Of a DNA stretch of 64,000 nucleotides, positions 11,858 through 22,600 are shown one piece after another (within the stretch, counting starts at the first letter, position 1; every line of letters begins with the position of its first letter). The translations under genes were made by a program, and so were the position numbers. The notes beneath the pieces are model-generated. The model saw only the letters and a program-made list of their open reading frames with translations, was not told the origin of the DNA and did no database searches. This DNA is from Agrocybe praecox (Eukaryota > Basidiomycota > Agaricomycetes > Agaricales > Agrocybaceae), in the NCBI GenBank assembly GCA_964017145.1, contig OZ024840.1, forward strand, positions 2,170,001 through 2,234,000, given 5' to 3'.

Positions 11858-12635
11858 TTCAACAATCCCATAGCCTTGACTAGTCATGTCGATTTTTTCA
11901 CATCCCGCACAGTAAACATCTCGAAGACGATCCCTGCCTCGAAGGAAAAGGTCCTCAAATTTATACAAGACCCAGAGAATGTCTTACACATCAATCCCCT
12001 CATTCACTCCTTCGTTCAAGATACGCAAGATCCATCTTGGTACACAATAAAAGACAAGCTTCCGGTGCTAGGCGGTCTCTTCGAATCCTCAACGACATAC
12101 AGATGTAAATGGCAGAGAGTAGAGGATGGGTATAATGTAGATGTAGAGGCTGGGCTGGGGACAAATTTAAGAAATGAGACGCGTGTATCCGAGGGCAGCG
12201 ATAAGGCAGAATCTTGTGTGCTTGCAGAGAAAGTAGTGGTCAAGGTAAGCCCAAGTTCTTCTAAAAATATTAATAGACGGCTGACCGTTATTTTCCCAGG
12301 GTTTCTTTTTATTGATGCCGTACATAGAATCCACAATGACAAGCACACACCTGTCTGTTCTTGACCTCATTGCAGACTCAGTTGCCAGTATGTCTTTACC
12401 TTTTCCTTTCACATTCTCATTTCTTACTCTATTTCAAGAATCTTGAACCTACACGTGTATACTGTTGGTTGTAATTGCCACTTTAACTGCAACAGTACGA
12501 CGTACTATCTACTAAACAAATCAGACTCGATGTATTCTCTAGCTGTAATTTGCGGTGTAATCCTCCTGATTTTCTTACTGGTGTTTCCCTTTACACGCTC
12601 AAGTGACCCGTATGGGCTGTTTCATCTCACTCTAA
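11858..12635 (+). repeat. Segmental duplication, unit B
   Basis: Copy of 10418-11256. It contains START-like copy 3 and runs into the complete methyltransferase gene, so B holds the original cassette junction and A is the derived, truncated unit (or A lost its distal part). Confidence 0.9.
11886..12446 (+). pseudogene. START/SRPBCC-like copy 3, start-codon frame broken
   Basis: Nearly identical to copy 2 over both main exons (NISKTIPASKEKVLKF, LPVLGGLFESSTTYRCKWQR, ending AKS). Copy 3 has six T's where copy 2 has seven after ATGTCGA (11886). From that ATG the frame reaches a stop after nine residues, and the conserved frame has no upstream ATG before an in-frame TAA at 11831. The conserved frame opens only with TTG at 11876. 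The CTGAC branch-like element of intron 2 is changed to CTTAC and the TATA box was not copied. The body still lacks stops, so decay is recent, or this is a homopolymer read error. Confidence 0.7.
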
Positions 12636-13609
12636 ACAGGCTGCCTTCTCGAGACCCTAAACAACCGCCTGCCACAGAATGGCTGAATATGGGGTATTGG
12701 AAGGTTAGTTTCTCGTCCATTCAATGACAACTTTGAATCTGAGGCATTTAAATGTCATTCTTCCAGGAAGCACGGTTATTTCCTGAAGCTTGTCGAGGTT
12801 TGATTCTTGTCGAATGAAAGTTGGTTGAAGTTTTTCTGATACATGACTAGCTCTTGCCATGAAAATGATTGGAGCAGCAGAAATGAGGAAAGGAGGCAGA
12901 ATACTAGGTAAGTTCGTGGTATCCTCATTGAGTGTCCTAAGCTTACAACATTTCTTGACTAGACGTGGGACATGGAACTGGAGAATCCTTGTTGCTTCTA
13001 CTCTCGGAAAAATCTATTGACAGGCCAGCTAAACTCGTTGGGATCACTAGCCTCAAACTTCATCACGAAAGATCTCTCGAACGCGTGAAGAAGTATCAGT
13101 CCCAGGTGAAGAGCGGTGTTGTCGTTGACTTGTATCACGGAGATGCGGTATACGACGGGATTGATTCCAACCATCCTCTTTCTCGGACCTCCTCACCGAA
13201 ACGTTTCGATACGATCTTGGCTCTGGATTGTGCATATCACTTCAACACGCGTCGACAATTTTTGGAACAGTCCTATGCCAAACTATCTATTGGAGGAAGC
13301 ATTGCACTCGCCGACATCTGCTTCTCTACAGTAGTTCGTCATAACCGTATGCGATCCTTGACGCGATGGACCTTGCGCGGTCTCATGCCTGCTCATAACA
13401 TGATATCTAAAGAAGAGTATATCGCGCAAATGCAACAAATTGGATATACAGAAATATTTTTGGAAGATGTATCTTCGGAGGTTTTTCCTGGTTTTGTTCA
13501 TTTTCTGACTGGTATGGGAGGTGGCTGGCGATTGCTATCATGGGCTATTAAATGGTATGCATCTGACTATGTTGGAGCGCGGTTTGTAGTCGTTAGTGGT
13601 AGGAAGTAA
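12530..13609 (+). CDS. Membrane-anchored SAM-dependent methyltransferase
   Basis: The product has about 302 residues from four exons (12530-12703, 12767-12797, 12851-12907, 12963-13609). An N-terminal anchor (residues about 4-22, LAVICGVILLIFLLVFPF) precedes DPYGLFHLTLNR and EWLNMGYWK, a substrate-lid sequence seen in membrane-lipid and tocopherol/cyclopropane-type methyltransferases. SAM motif I is GGRILDVGHGTGES. Motif post-I is LVGITSLKLH, and FDTILALDCAYHFNTR with GGSIALADICF covers motifs II-III. The C-terminal part (GWRLLSWAIKWYASDYVGARFVVVSGRK) is hydrophobic and could lie on the membrane. The substrate is unknown. It always follows a START-like gene here, suggesting a functional pair. 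Confidence 0.88.
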
Positions 13610-13723
13610 AATATCTGTTGCAGAGGCGTGACTGTGTATTATTATTAGCACATCATTAGAGAGCCCCTGAAATGACCCATTCTCCATTGTCGTTTCTAGA
13701 CTTATACCACCACCACCACCACC

Positions 13724-14812
13724 ATGACTGCTATTCAAGCCGTATTTATTCGTGGATACGAGGAGCGTACCTCTCCTAAGCCACACACTGTTTACCGAAT
13801 AGATATCCAAGCCAACGTTCGATCATGGCAAATGTGGCGTCGTTATTCAGAGTTCGATGACCTCCACACAGAACTTGTCAAAGCTACCGGTTCACCACCA
13901 CCATGTTCGCTCCCACCGAAACACAAATTCTCCATGTTAAGCTTGAGATCACAACCAGACGCGAAGAAGCTGGAAGAGAGACGGAATGCCTTGGAAACAT
14001 ATCTCCGAGCGATCGTTAGTGCAAAGGAGGACAAGTGGAGGGAGACATACGAGTTCAAGGAGTTTCTAGGAGTTCCTATTGGAAAACAGGGAGGTGTCGC
14101 CGGTGGGCCGCTAGCACCATCGCAATTCACATCAGCGACATGGTTGGACGAGCACGCAGAGCTACAGGCAAAGCTGCGGGATGTATGGGCCGACATCAAC
14201 AAGCGAGATGCGTTATCAGATCGTGGTGACGTCGCAGGTGCGCACAAGAGCAATGTCGGTGCCAAATCGAAGCTTGCTGGTGTCTTGGCTCGGATAGGAA
14301 GTTTGGGGAGAGGTCTACAAGAACTTGGACTAGGAGGGATGAGCGAGGGAGAACTGCAGCGACGGACGGATATGGTCGCGCGTCTGCAGGATGACTGCGA
14401 GAAATTGAGCAAGGTAGTGTCTGTTGCTCGACAGTCAAGTGCGAGGGCAACCAGCGGTGCTACTGGGTCTGCCTTTGCGAAAGCCGCGACAGAAACGGAC
14501 AGGGAAGCCTTGCTGGGTTCTGCAGCTTCAAAACCTGCTCGAAGAGTCTTTGGCGCTCCTCCTCAGGAAACAGAATCCACCCGACCACTGGATAACCCGG
14601 GTTTGCTCAACATGCAACAGACGCAGATACAGCAGCAGGACAACCAACTGTCACAACTAACCACCATTCTTCAAAGACAGAGACATCTCGGAGAAGCTAT
14701 TGGCAGCGAGATTGCTCTGCAAATCGAAATGCTCGACGACTTATCAGGAGAAGTCGATAGAGTAGGGGGAAAGCTGCACGCGACCAGCAAGCAAATGAAC
14801 AAATTATCATGA
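13724..14812 (+). CDS. VAM7: Vam7-like vacuolar SNARE with PX domain
   Basis: Intronless, 362 residues. It is the soluble Qc-SNARE for vacuole fusion, held on membranes by PI3P. The PX domain covers about residues 5-118 (YRIDIQANVRSWQMWRRYSEFDDLH with the basic RRYSEF; PPKHKF; LEERRNALETYLRAIV). The SNARE motif is near residues 295-358 (QQQDNQLSQLTTILQRQRHL, then IGSEIALQIEMLDDLSGEVD). The Gln in EIALQIEML sits at the ionic layer. There is no C-terminal membrane anchor, as expected for Vam7. The ATG follows a (CCA)n run at 13702-13722. Confidence 0.93.
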   Translation: MTAIQAVFIRGYEERTSPKPHTVYRIDIQANVRSWQMWRRYSEFDDLHTELVKATGSPPPCSLPPKHKFSMLSLRSQPDAKKLEERRNALETYLRAIVSAKEDKWRETYEFKEFLGVPIGKQGGVAGGPLAPSQFTSATWLDEHAELQAKLRDVWADINKRDALSDRGDVAGAHKSNVGAKSKLAGVLARIGSLGRGLQELGLGGMSEGELQRRTDMVARLQDDCEKLSKVVSVARQSSARATSGATGSAFAKAATETDREALLGSAASKPARRVFGAPPQETESTRPLDNPGLLNMQQTQIQQQDNQLSQLTTILQRQRHLGEAIGSEIALQIEMLDDLSGEVDRVGGKLHATSKQMNKLS

Positions 14813-14903
14813 TTAGTGGGGGACGTTTTACAGTCAGTTGTACTAGATGTTTGATATTACAGGGTAAATCGTTAATGTAGTCTATACAGAGGGATAGAGT
14901 CTA

Positions 14904-16082
14904 TCAAGGTTTTGCTAAGAATTTGCCCACGCCCTGGGGAAGTAAACGATCAGCCTCACGAAATAACTTTCAAACGGAGAGAATACACACCTCAAAGCAT
15001 GAGATCATAATGCCACAGGCAGGAGCAATTTTTGCGATACGGGGAACGATGCCGGCAAATAGAGCCGAAGTTCCCTCTGTGCGAACTATTTGGAGCAACA
15101 GAGGGAGGGAATGTGTAACATGGTGATTCGCCGAGCTCATGACGAGTGCTTGCCGTCGAGTTTTCAGGACATCGAAAGGAGACGTAATGAGTGCCGCTGA
15201 TGTTCCGCTGATGGCACCGCTGATGAAGGCGACCCATGTCCCATGATGTCCGTTATTTGAGAATGTCCTTTTCCATGTCTCATAGCTTAACCAATAGAAA
15301 CCAGAGAAAGGAACGTCTCGCCATAATGTGGGACCAAGCCCACGCCATAGACTTGAAAAGCCATTTTGTCGCACTAAATGCCGGAAAGAAGTAAGAACAG
15401 AGCGAAGGGTATGAGGATTTTCGGGCGACAAGGGAGTGGATTGTAGATTTGTGCGGAGAAGCTCCAGCGGCGAGACTAGCGTTGTTATAGTCGAACGTGC
15501 TATTATTCCAGCAAACAGAGGAACCACCGCTGGGGCAGGTATTAGAGGCGGTAGGACGACATTTAACAGATGGTCATATGTGAGGATATATGCCGATGAC
15601 GAAGGAACACCGATGACACTGGCAAAATTATGTCGGATCTCCCAAGTAATGCTTAGAAAAAATTAAATTGACTCACAGTGAGGTCCCAGCCCCTTTCCAT
15701 AATCCACGAGTCCCTTCAGCCCTCCATACATGTTTAAACGCATCGAAAAAGCCATTCACTCGTTCGGTTCTGAATAAGCCGCCATCCCACACGCATACAA
15801 TTTCTGTTGGCAACGACCTCACAGCATAAGACGACATGCTTCGTATACACGGGGTTGCCTTGGATGGTTGGCAACATGTATTTAAGGGTGGTCGAGGAAA
15901 GAGAGCACGCACTTCCGTAGGCTGGGTTTGCATACGGGTTTTTACCAGGTCAAACGGGGTCACTTGATTCAGAAATCAATGAGCATATAGAATAACAAAG
16001 AAAGAACAAGTTCCATACTGGTCATTGCCGTCAGGGTTGAGCCTGTCGCTGCTGCGACGAGCTTTGCCTGGAAAGCATCCAT
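14904..16082 (-). CDS. MTM1: Mitochondrial carrier Mtm1/SLC25A39-40-like
   Basis: Inner-membrane solute carrier; the human relatives SLC25A39/40 import glutathione, and yeast Mtm1 affects manganese/iron handling. The start at 16082 gives MDAFQAKLVAAATGSTLTAM, then the first signature TPFDLVKTRMQTQP. The Cys-containing CVWDGG loop in the first matrix region is characteristic of this subgroup. The second signature is SPLELLRTNLQ with LWRGLGPTLWRDVPFSGFYW. The third is SPFDVLKTRRQ with LFAGIVPRIAKIAPACGIMI. Several short introns; the last joins SCFE to GVGKFLAKP, then stop. Longer N-terminal readings begin at a CTG and are not supported. It shares a promoter region with the eIF4E gene. Confidence 0.93.
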
Positions 16083-16489
16083 GGTTGGGAGGAAATGGGA
16101 GGAAAGAGAGAAAGAAACGGAAGCAATATCATTAAAGTGGCGGTTGCTTATCTGATAAGAATTTGAATTTGAATCTCCGCTCAATCTATGCGTCCAATAT
16201 CACGTGCTGTCTCTCAACAAAAATCCATTATTTTGATACGAACGCTCTCATCAAAACCACAACGACGACTAAGCACCATATCTTTTTCTGTCTTGCCCAC
16301 CTCAGAACTGGACACCTACCTTTAATATCTGTACTTTCTCCTTGCCATCGCTCCCTGCTTCAACAGTCCCTGTCTCTCAAAAGATAGTACTTGTAGCCGA
16401 ATAAGCCCAGCCCATCCTCGATCCTTTCCTCTCTGATTTCAGTTCTCTCGCAACCTTTCTATATATACCTTTTTGAATACAAAATCACC
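16083..16489. promoter_or_regulatory. Shared promoter region of MTM1 and eIF4E
   Basis: About 400 nt between divergent starts, pyrimidine-rich on the eIF4E side. No ORF is supported. A TATATATA element sits at 16460, 30 nt before the eIF4E ATG. Confidence 0.5.
16460..16467 (+). promoter_or_regulatory. TATA box of eIF4E
   Basis: TATATATA 30 nt upstream of the ATG, implying a very short 5' leader or a TSS close to the start codon. Confidence 0.4.
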
Positions 16490-17594
16490 ATGGCCAGTAC
16501 CACATCCACTCTGACCGGTCCTGCACTACAGGCTTCGAGAGCTGCGCTCTCAGCCGCGTTGGCTGAACAAACCAACTCGTCACAACACGATGATGACCTT
16601 GAGGCTGGGGAAATTCAAGAGGTGGACATGGAAGCTCAGGCTGATGGAATCAGGACTGTGTTCAATGATCCTTCCAACTTTAATGTCAAGGTACGTTTGA
16701 CGTCGTCCTGTCTGTTGTTGGTCGCTTAGCAAGCTCCTTAGCACCCCCTCTTCTCTCCATGGACTCTCTGGTTCGATTCGCCCGCAACAAAAGGTCGCAA
16801 TATGCCACAAACACCAGTATCAGCCTTCCCACAGACACCCATCCCACAAACACCCGGTGTGGCTGCTGCACAAGGGTGGATGGAGGACATTAAACGCGTT
16901 ATCAGCTTTGATAGTGTAGAGGAATTCTGGGGGTGACCATCATCAATCACCTATTATCATTGACAACAACAGCTGATGACATCATTTTACAGTTTGTACA
17001 ATAATATTATACCACCTTCTCAGCTGCCTCAGAAGGCAAACTATTATTTGTTCAAGGTACGCGAAGTACATCACGGCTCGTCACGGAGACTGACAGGTAC
17101 AATAGGAGGGCATCATTCCCGCTTGGGAAGATGAGGCCAATAAGCATGGCGGAAAATGGAGTATCCAGCTTCCTAAAGACAAAAACCGAGGCAATGTAGA
17201 TAAAATGTGGCTGTATACGGTAAAAACATAGCCTATGTACAGCAGTGATGAAATACTGATAACGAGGATCTAGATGCTTGCTGCGATTGGGGAGACATTT
17301 GATCCCTCGCCCACGTCGGACGGCACTGGTTCCACATCGCTCATTACAGGAGTGATCGTGTCGACACGCCCGCAGTTCTACCGTATCTCAATATGGACGC
17401 GATTGGCACCGGCGGGCAACGATGAACCTTCGGCCCTGCGTGAACGAATTGAAGGAGTAGGAAAGCACTTTAAGATGAGCGTTCTGGGGTACTCAGACAG
17501 TCAGCGACTTGCAGGCCCACTCGCGACGGAGGTCGAGTTTTTGTCGCACAAAGACTCTGAGAAGAAGGGCAAGGCCAAGAAAATCATCGTATAG
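16490..17594 (+). CDS. CDC33: Translation initiation factor eIF4E (cap-binding)
   Basis: Binds the mRNA 5' cap and eIF4G. An acidic N-terminus leads to HPLFSPWTLWFDSPATKG, then an unusual proline/threonine insertion (MPQTPVSAFPQTPIPQTPGV) before the cap-stacking segment GWMEDIKRVISFDSVEEFWG. Next are LYNNIIPPSQLP, NYYLFKEGIIPAWEDEANK with the second cap-stacking Trp, GGKWSIQLPKD, and the C-terminal lobe GVIVSTRPQFYRISIWTR. The aromatic residues equivalent to human W56, W73 and W102 are all present. There are five exons with short introns. The insertion lies next to the cap pocket and lengthens the loop by about 25 residues compared with the animal protein. Confidence 0.95.
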
Positions 17595-17644
17595 GCTGTG
17601 TTTGCATGTGTTTAGCTAGGCTGTGGCTATGACGTAGATTCAAC

Positions 17645-17652
17645 TATATAAA
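17645..17652 (+). promoter_or_regulatory. TATA box of PIL1
   Basis: TATATAAA 37 nt upstream of the ATG at 17682, only about 50 nt after the eIF4E stop; the two genes are tightly packed head-to-tail. Confidence 0.55.
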
Positions 17653-17681
17653 CCTTCAAATTTCTGTTTATCGTCCACAAA

Positions 17682-19412
17682 ATGCCCGTCCCAAGTTTTC
17701 TTTCTTCCATTGCTGACAAGGCTCAGAATGCCATCCAGACTTCCCCTCTGGCTGGTCATCTTCCCGCCAGTCTCCAGCAGCGCACCTCCAGTCCAGATTC
17801 CGCTCAGCAGCCAACTGCTAATGAAGCCGCAGCACAAGGCGGCCCCAAGTCTCATACTCTGGAATCTCTTCAGTACCAATTTCGTTCTCTGCAACAACAA
17901 TATACGTGAGTCTCTCCCCTTTCCACGTAATTTTCTTACCTGATGAGGGTGCAGCAACACGACGCCTGTTCAAAAGATCATAACTACTGAGAAGGGTATA
18001 GCCATCGATTTCGATAGCGCTTCGCGCAACTCAAAGGCCCAAAGCAAAGAGCTCTATACGTGGGGGCAATCTGAACCAGATGATCTCAAAGATGGTATGA
18101 CATACAAGTCAAAATCGCGTATTACTTCGTTAATATTTCCTCTTAGTTACCGATAGGCTCGCTTATCTCAATTTTGTCCAAGGATCTCTCGCCGGTTCGC
18201 TAGCTACAAAGTTGGATGGAGCAAGGGCGCCCCTCAAGGCCCTTCGAGATGCAGAGACCAATCTTCTGCCCAGGAGGAATCTTCGTGCTAATTTACAGAC
18301 CCAAATCGCCCGTATTGAACATGATCAAGTGAAAGGTGGAGACAAGAAGATCGCAGAACTCCGTCAACAGCTTCACAAGGCCGAATCGGATGACATCCAA
18401 TTGGAAAGGGAAGTAGAGCTCCTGAAGCGGAAAGCTGTCCGCGAAAGCGAGCAACTTAAGTGGGACGCTATCAGAGAGGTAAATATGACATATCTATTAT
18501 TAGTTTGGCAATATATCTAATCTACCTCCACAGTACGGTGAAAAACTAGTGCTCTTGTCCCAGGCCGCTTCGCCCATTATTGCTGTTCTCCCATCGGTTC
18601 CCCCGACACCAACGACCCCATATACTGGCGGGCATGCCACTGGCGCCGTCCGCGCATCCCTTCAACGCGCCCTAGACAATTACAAAACTGGGCACATAAA
18701 CTTGCCTCCTCAACTTGCAGCCTCTGATCTGAGCAGATCGGAGACACGCAGCTTTGGCGAAAGTCATGCAAGTGAACTTTCAAACATTTATACTCAAAGT
18801 CCCCCCCATCCTCCCCCCACCAGTCCGCCATTTTCATCAGATACCACTCCTCATTCCCCTCCCATCAACCCCCTTGCTTTAAATCAATCCCCTGTTCAAA
18901 TTCCATCGGCATCACCACCTGCCCCATTCCTGGTTCCCAATACCTCAGCGTCACTGGCAGCGAGTGCCTCCCCTGCTCCCATCTCACCTCTTCCAACTGT
19001 AGCTGAAACTGGAGTTCCTGTCACGGCGGGTGCCGATGGACCTGGCCCAGCAAGTGGCTCTTTAAAGGACATTCATGCTGCAGCACCTTCTGCTGGTCCT
19101 CGCTCAGGAGGATTGCCTGGTGAAGAAGCCAGTTTGCCAAACTATGGTGTGCCTCTTCCCAAGCATGAATCAGCAGAAGAGGAGAAGAAGCGTCTCGCAG
19201 CCGCTTACTCACAACACGATTCTCCTTCTGGCGCCCCTCCTGCGTTCCCTGTCCCCAATACTTCTGACTCATCAAAGCATGAGAGTGCAGAGGATGAGAA
19301 AAAGAGGCTTGAACGTGAACAACGTGAACAACTTTTGCATACCGGGAGCTCAAATGTCCCACCTAAGGACAAGGACGAAGACCTTCCTCCCTATCAGGAA
19401 CCTACTCTCTAA
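17682..19412 (+). CDS. PIL1: Eisosome core BAR protein Pil1/Lsp1
   Basis: Main scaffold of eisosomes, the plasma-membrane furrows. The N-terminus SFLSSIADKAQNAIQTSPLAGHLP carries the membrane-inserting segment. The BAR core follows: KGIAIDFDSASRNSKAQSKE, LYTWGQSEPDDLKDVTDRL, FVQGSLAGSLATKL, then RAPLKALRDAETNLLPRRN and a long coiled coil (KKIAELRQQLHKAESDDIQ, EREVELLKRKAVRESEQLKW). After the BAR domain the protein continues into a roughly 250-residue Pro/Ser/Ala-rich tail that repeats a KHESAEEEKKRL unit (KHESAEDEKKRL further on) and ends EDLPPYQEPTL. Yeast Pil1 lacks this tail; long tails are seen in basidiomycetes. DLPPYQE contains a PPxY-like site. Confidence 0.95.
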
Positions 19413-19666
19413 ATTGAAACATTATTCTACGCCATATGGTCCTTATTTCTCGATATTTCACTGAAGTTGACCATATTCCGCTTTTCTTAAATGATATCTA
19501 ACTTGCTCATCTGATTGCAGTGTTTCTGAAATAAATAGTTGAAATTATGCTTGACACGTTTTACATCCGTGAATGTACAATTATAATCATGGACAAATGG
19601 AATGTAGTGTAGGGTATATGTGTAATCAAAGATGATCGGGACCATGAGAAGGGATCATGAGAAACA
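19413..19666. other. Intergenic between convergent genes
   Basis: 3' flanks of PIL1 and the GRIP golgin, with an AAATAAATAG polyadenylation-like signal near 19530. No gene seen. Confidence 0.5.
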
Positions 19667-22600
19667 TTAAACTTTTGCTATTAGTCTCCGTGTTTCTTGA
19701 GGTGTAAAATGCAAGATGATTGATAACACTTTGACGAGATTTGGCTAAAATTATCGTGGTCAGGAAGAAAGCACATCAAAAAGAAGGGGCACATACCCGC
19801 ATTTCCTTGTGTTCGAGAAATTGCAGTATCACATTGCGCAGATATTCCAGGTTGACTTCCTCTTCAGCGTTCTTGGTAGACGCCGCTGAGCTGGGCACAG
19901 GAGAAGATGCTCGAGACGGCGAGTCCAAAGATGCTCTAGGTTCTGCTGGACCGCCATTGTCTGATACACGCGTCGTCCAATATCCTACACCAGGGTTGCG
20001 CTGGCGTTCAAGCAAAGCGGCGGAAGATTGAACCTTGCGCAGCTCTTCACGAAGGGTCTGTATGGACATTTCTAAGTAAATTGGCGACATTCATCACAAA
20101 TAAAAGTGCTGACCTTATTGCTCTGTTTCATTTGGATTTCACGAGTTTTATGTTCTTCAATTTGCTTTTCAAACATCAAGACTTTGACATTTATCTCCTG
20201 TTCCTGCTCCTTGAAGTTTCTCTGCGAAACAATGAAGTCAGAACAAGAAAATGTAAGTAGAGGAGAATCAACTATCTTACCTGCAATTCTTGAATTTGTT
20301 CACGAAGCCGAGGGAGCTCAGCAGTCTGCTGTTTCAAATTTCTGTTCGCGTCTTGAGCATCAGCCAGCTGTGCTTTCAGTTCGTTAACAATATTTTCATC
20401 AGCCTCCCGAGACCTGGTAGCAGTCCCCAGAACCCGTTTCAAGTCCTCCAAATCCTTGACCTTCTCTTTCAGCTTCCTACTCCAATCAGCCTCTCCCTCT
20501 GAGCGCTCTTTCTCCAAGATAGAAATATTACGCCTCATCTCGGCGAGTTTGGCTTCATATTTGGCTTCGGTAGCAGAGATCATACGGGCAACCTCGTCCG
20601 CTGATGTGACTGGATCGCGCGACCGGCTTTCTTGCTCTCGCATCAGCTCTGAATACTCTTCCTTAAGAAGGGCCAGGCGATCGTTGGATTCTCGTAGTTG
20701 GAATTGCTGTTCAGTATTTTGGTGCTGCAATGATTCGAGGTGCGCCTGAGCAGATTCTACTTCGGCCTGTCGAAGTTGGAGCTGATCAAAGAACGCATTT
20801 TTGTCGCGAGTGAGATTGTTCAGAGAGTTCTCAAGAGTCGTTATTTGGGAAAGTTTCGAGCCAAGTTCTTTTGAATGTATACTCTGAGGAGATTTGTGGG
20901 TCAGTGGGTTGTTATGAATATACGTGTTGATGTAAATTACCTTGAGAGAAGCGATTTCAAGTTCAAATTGACCTCGTATAAGAGGAATTTCTTGCTCGTA
21001 ACGTTCCTTCATGCCATTGAAATCCTTATTGAACTGGTTCTTCAAATTAGCAATGGCCTTATCATGGGCCGAATTTAGAGAATCAATCTCCTTCTGGAAA
21101 TTCTGTCGGTCAGCTTGTTCCTTGTCCTTGTCACCCTTCTCGCGTTCCTTCACCCCCTGCAGCTCTCTTGCCATATCATCTTTGTCTTTTTCGGCTTTGA
21201 CGAGTTTTTGCCTAACGGTTTTCAACAGACTGATGGCCTTGACGCGCTTTTCTTCTTCCTCTTTCGCAGTGTTGCGCGCCGTTTCGACCTCTTTTTGTAG
21301 TTTCGCAAAGTCCTCTTTTTGTTTATCGACCGCCTCTTCTGCTTGCGTTGTAGCGCGCTGAGCAGCCTGGAAGAGGGCCTCTGTTTCGTCTAGTTGCGTC
21401 TTGAGCTTCTTAACTTCTGCCGACCGCGAGTCGGATTCAAGCTTGTGCGTCTCTCGGACTTCCTCTAAACGGTCTTCTTGCACTAATGTCTCGGTCAGAT
21501 TATAAGATCGTGAAAGAGTGTCATTTTTTAAATCTTACGCTCTAATTTTTGATTCAAACGCTTGATTTCTTCCTGGAATACCTATAAGCAACATATTAGA
21601 TATCAGATACTATGAAATCATGATGAGAAGATATGAAGTCATCCTACCTGGTCTTTTATATGAAGATTAGCGAAGAAGTCACGAAGGGCATTTGCATCAC
21701 TGATACTTTCCAGAGGAGAGACTTCCTTTAGAATATTATCAGCCGCAAGTTTCTCGGCCTGCAGCCTCTTGAAAGAGGTCGACACATCTGCGATCCAGTA
21801 AGATACGGATACCATTCATGCATATTTGGTGGAAAAAACGTACCTGAGAAACGTTGTTCTATTCGCTTTAATCTAGTTTGCAAACTCTCCACCTCAGCAC
21901 GTTGATCTACAACCCCCGGTGTTATAGTGATCAAGGATGATGGTACGGGTTGTGGTTGTCCTTCTTCACTCGGCCGCGCACTATCTTCAGAAACGGGTAA
22001 TTTAGGTGACGATAGTTCAACGGCAGGTAGACTTTTCTCCTCTTCTGTAGTCGGGGTAGCTTCTGTTGCAGGTTCCTCTGTAGACTTTCCAGCCGTAGGT
22101 GAAGGTACGTTTTCTACCTCTGGGCTTGAGGTGCCGTTAGTCAAGTCTAATCGAGCGTCAATGTTTTCTTCATGTTGCTTTGGTTCGTCTACGGTAGGTG
22201 CAGGAGTTCCATTGTCTAATGGATTCTCTCCTTCCGCGCTCGGCGCAGGTTCTTCAACGGTGGGTGAAAAAGAGATTTCATCAGTAGACTTCGTTTCTTC
22301 CTTTTCTTCTGTTGCGTCTGGGACAGTCGGTAGGACAGGTTTGGTCGATGTAGTTTCTTCGGTGTCCGAACCAATCCCTTCCTCCCTTGAGATTGTTTGT
22401 GCGGTGTCTTTAGAGGAAACAGGTTCATCCGTTGTTGGGGCAGACTCTTGCTCCTGTTCATTTATCTGAGGGGCAGGGACAGAGTTGGTGTCAGTAGCAC
22501 CAAGTGGATCACCCGTCGCAGGTTCTTTCGAGGTTTCCTTATCCTCTCCAGACACCTCTTCTGTGGGTGGGTTTGCAGCAGATTCGACAACAGGCTCCGA

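Noticed and set aside
13702..13722. (CCA)n microsatellite just before the VAM7 start
   Set aside because: Short CCA/CCT runs are common before starts in this genome (also at 7315) and no function is shown.
16750..16790. tRNA-like GGTTCGATTCG string
   Set aside because: It is part of the eIF4E coding exon (WFDSP) and no cloverleaf can be drawn around it.
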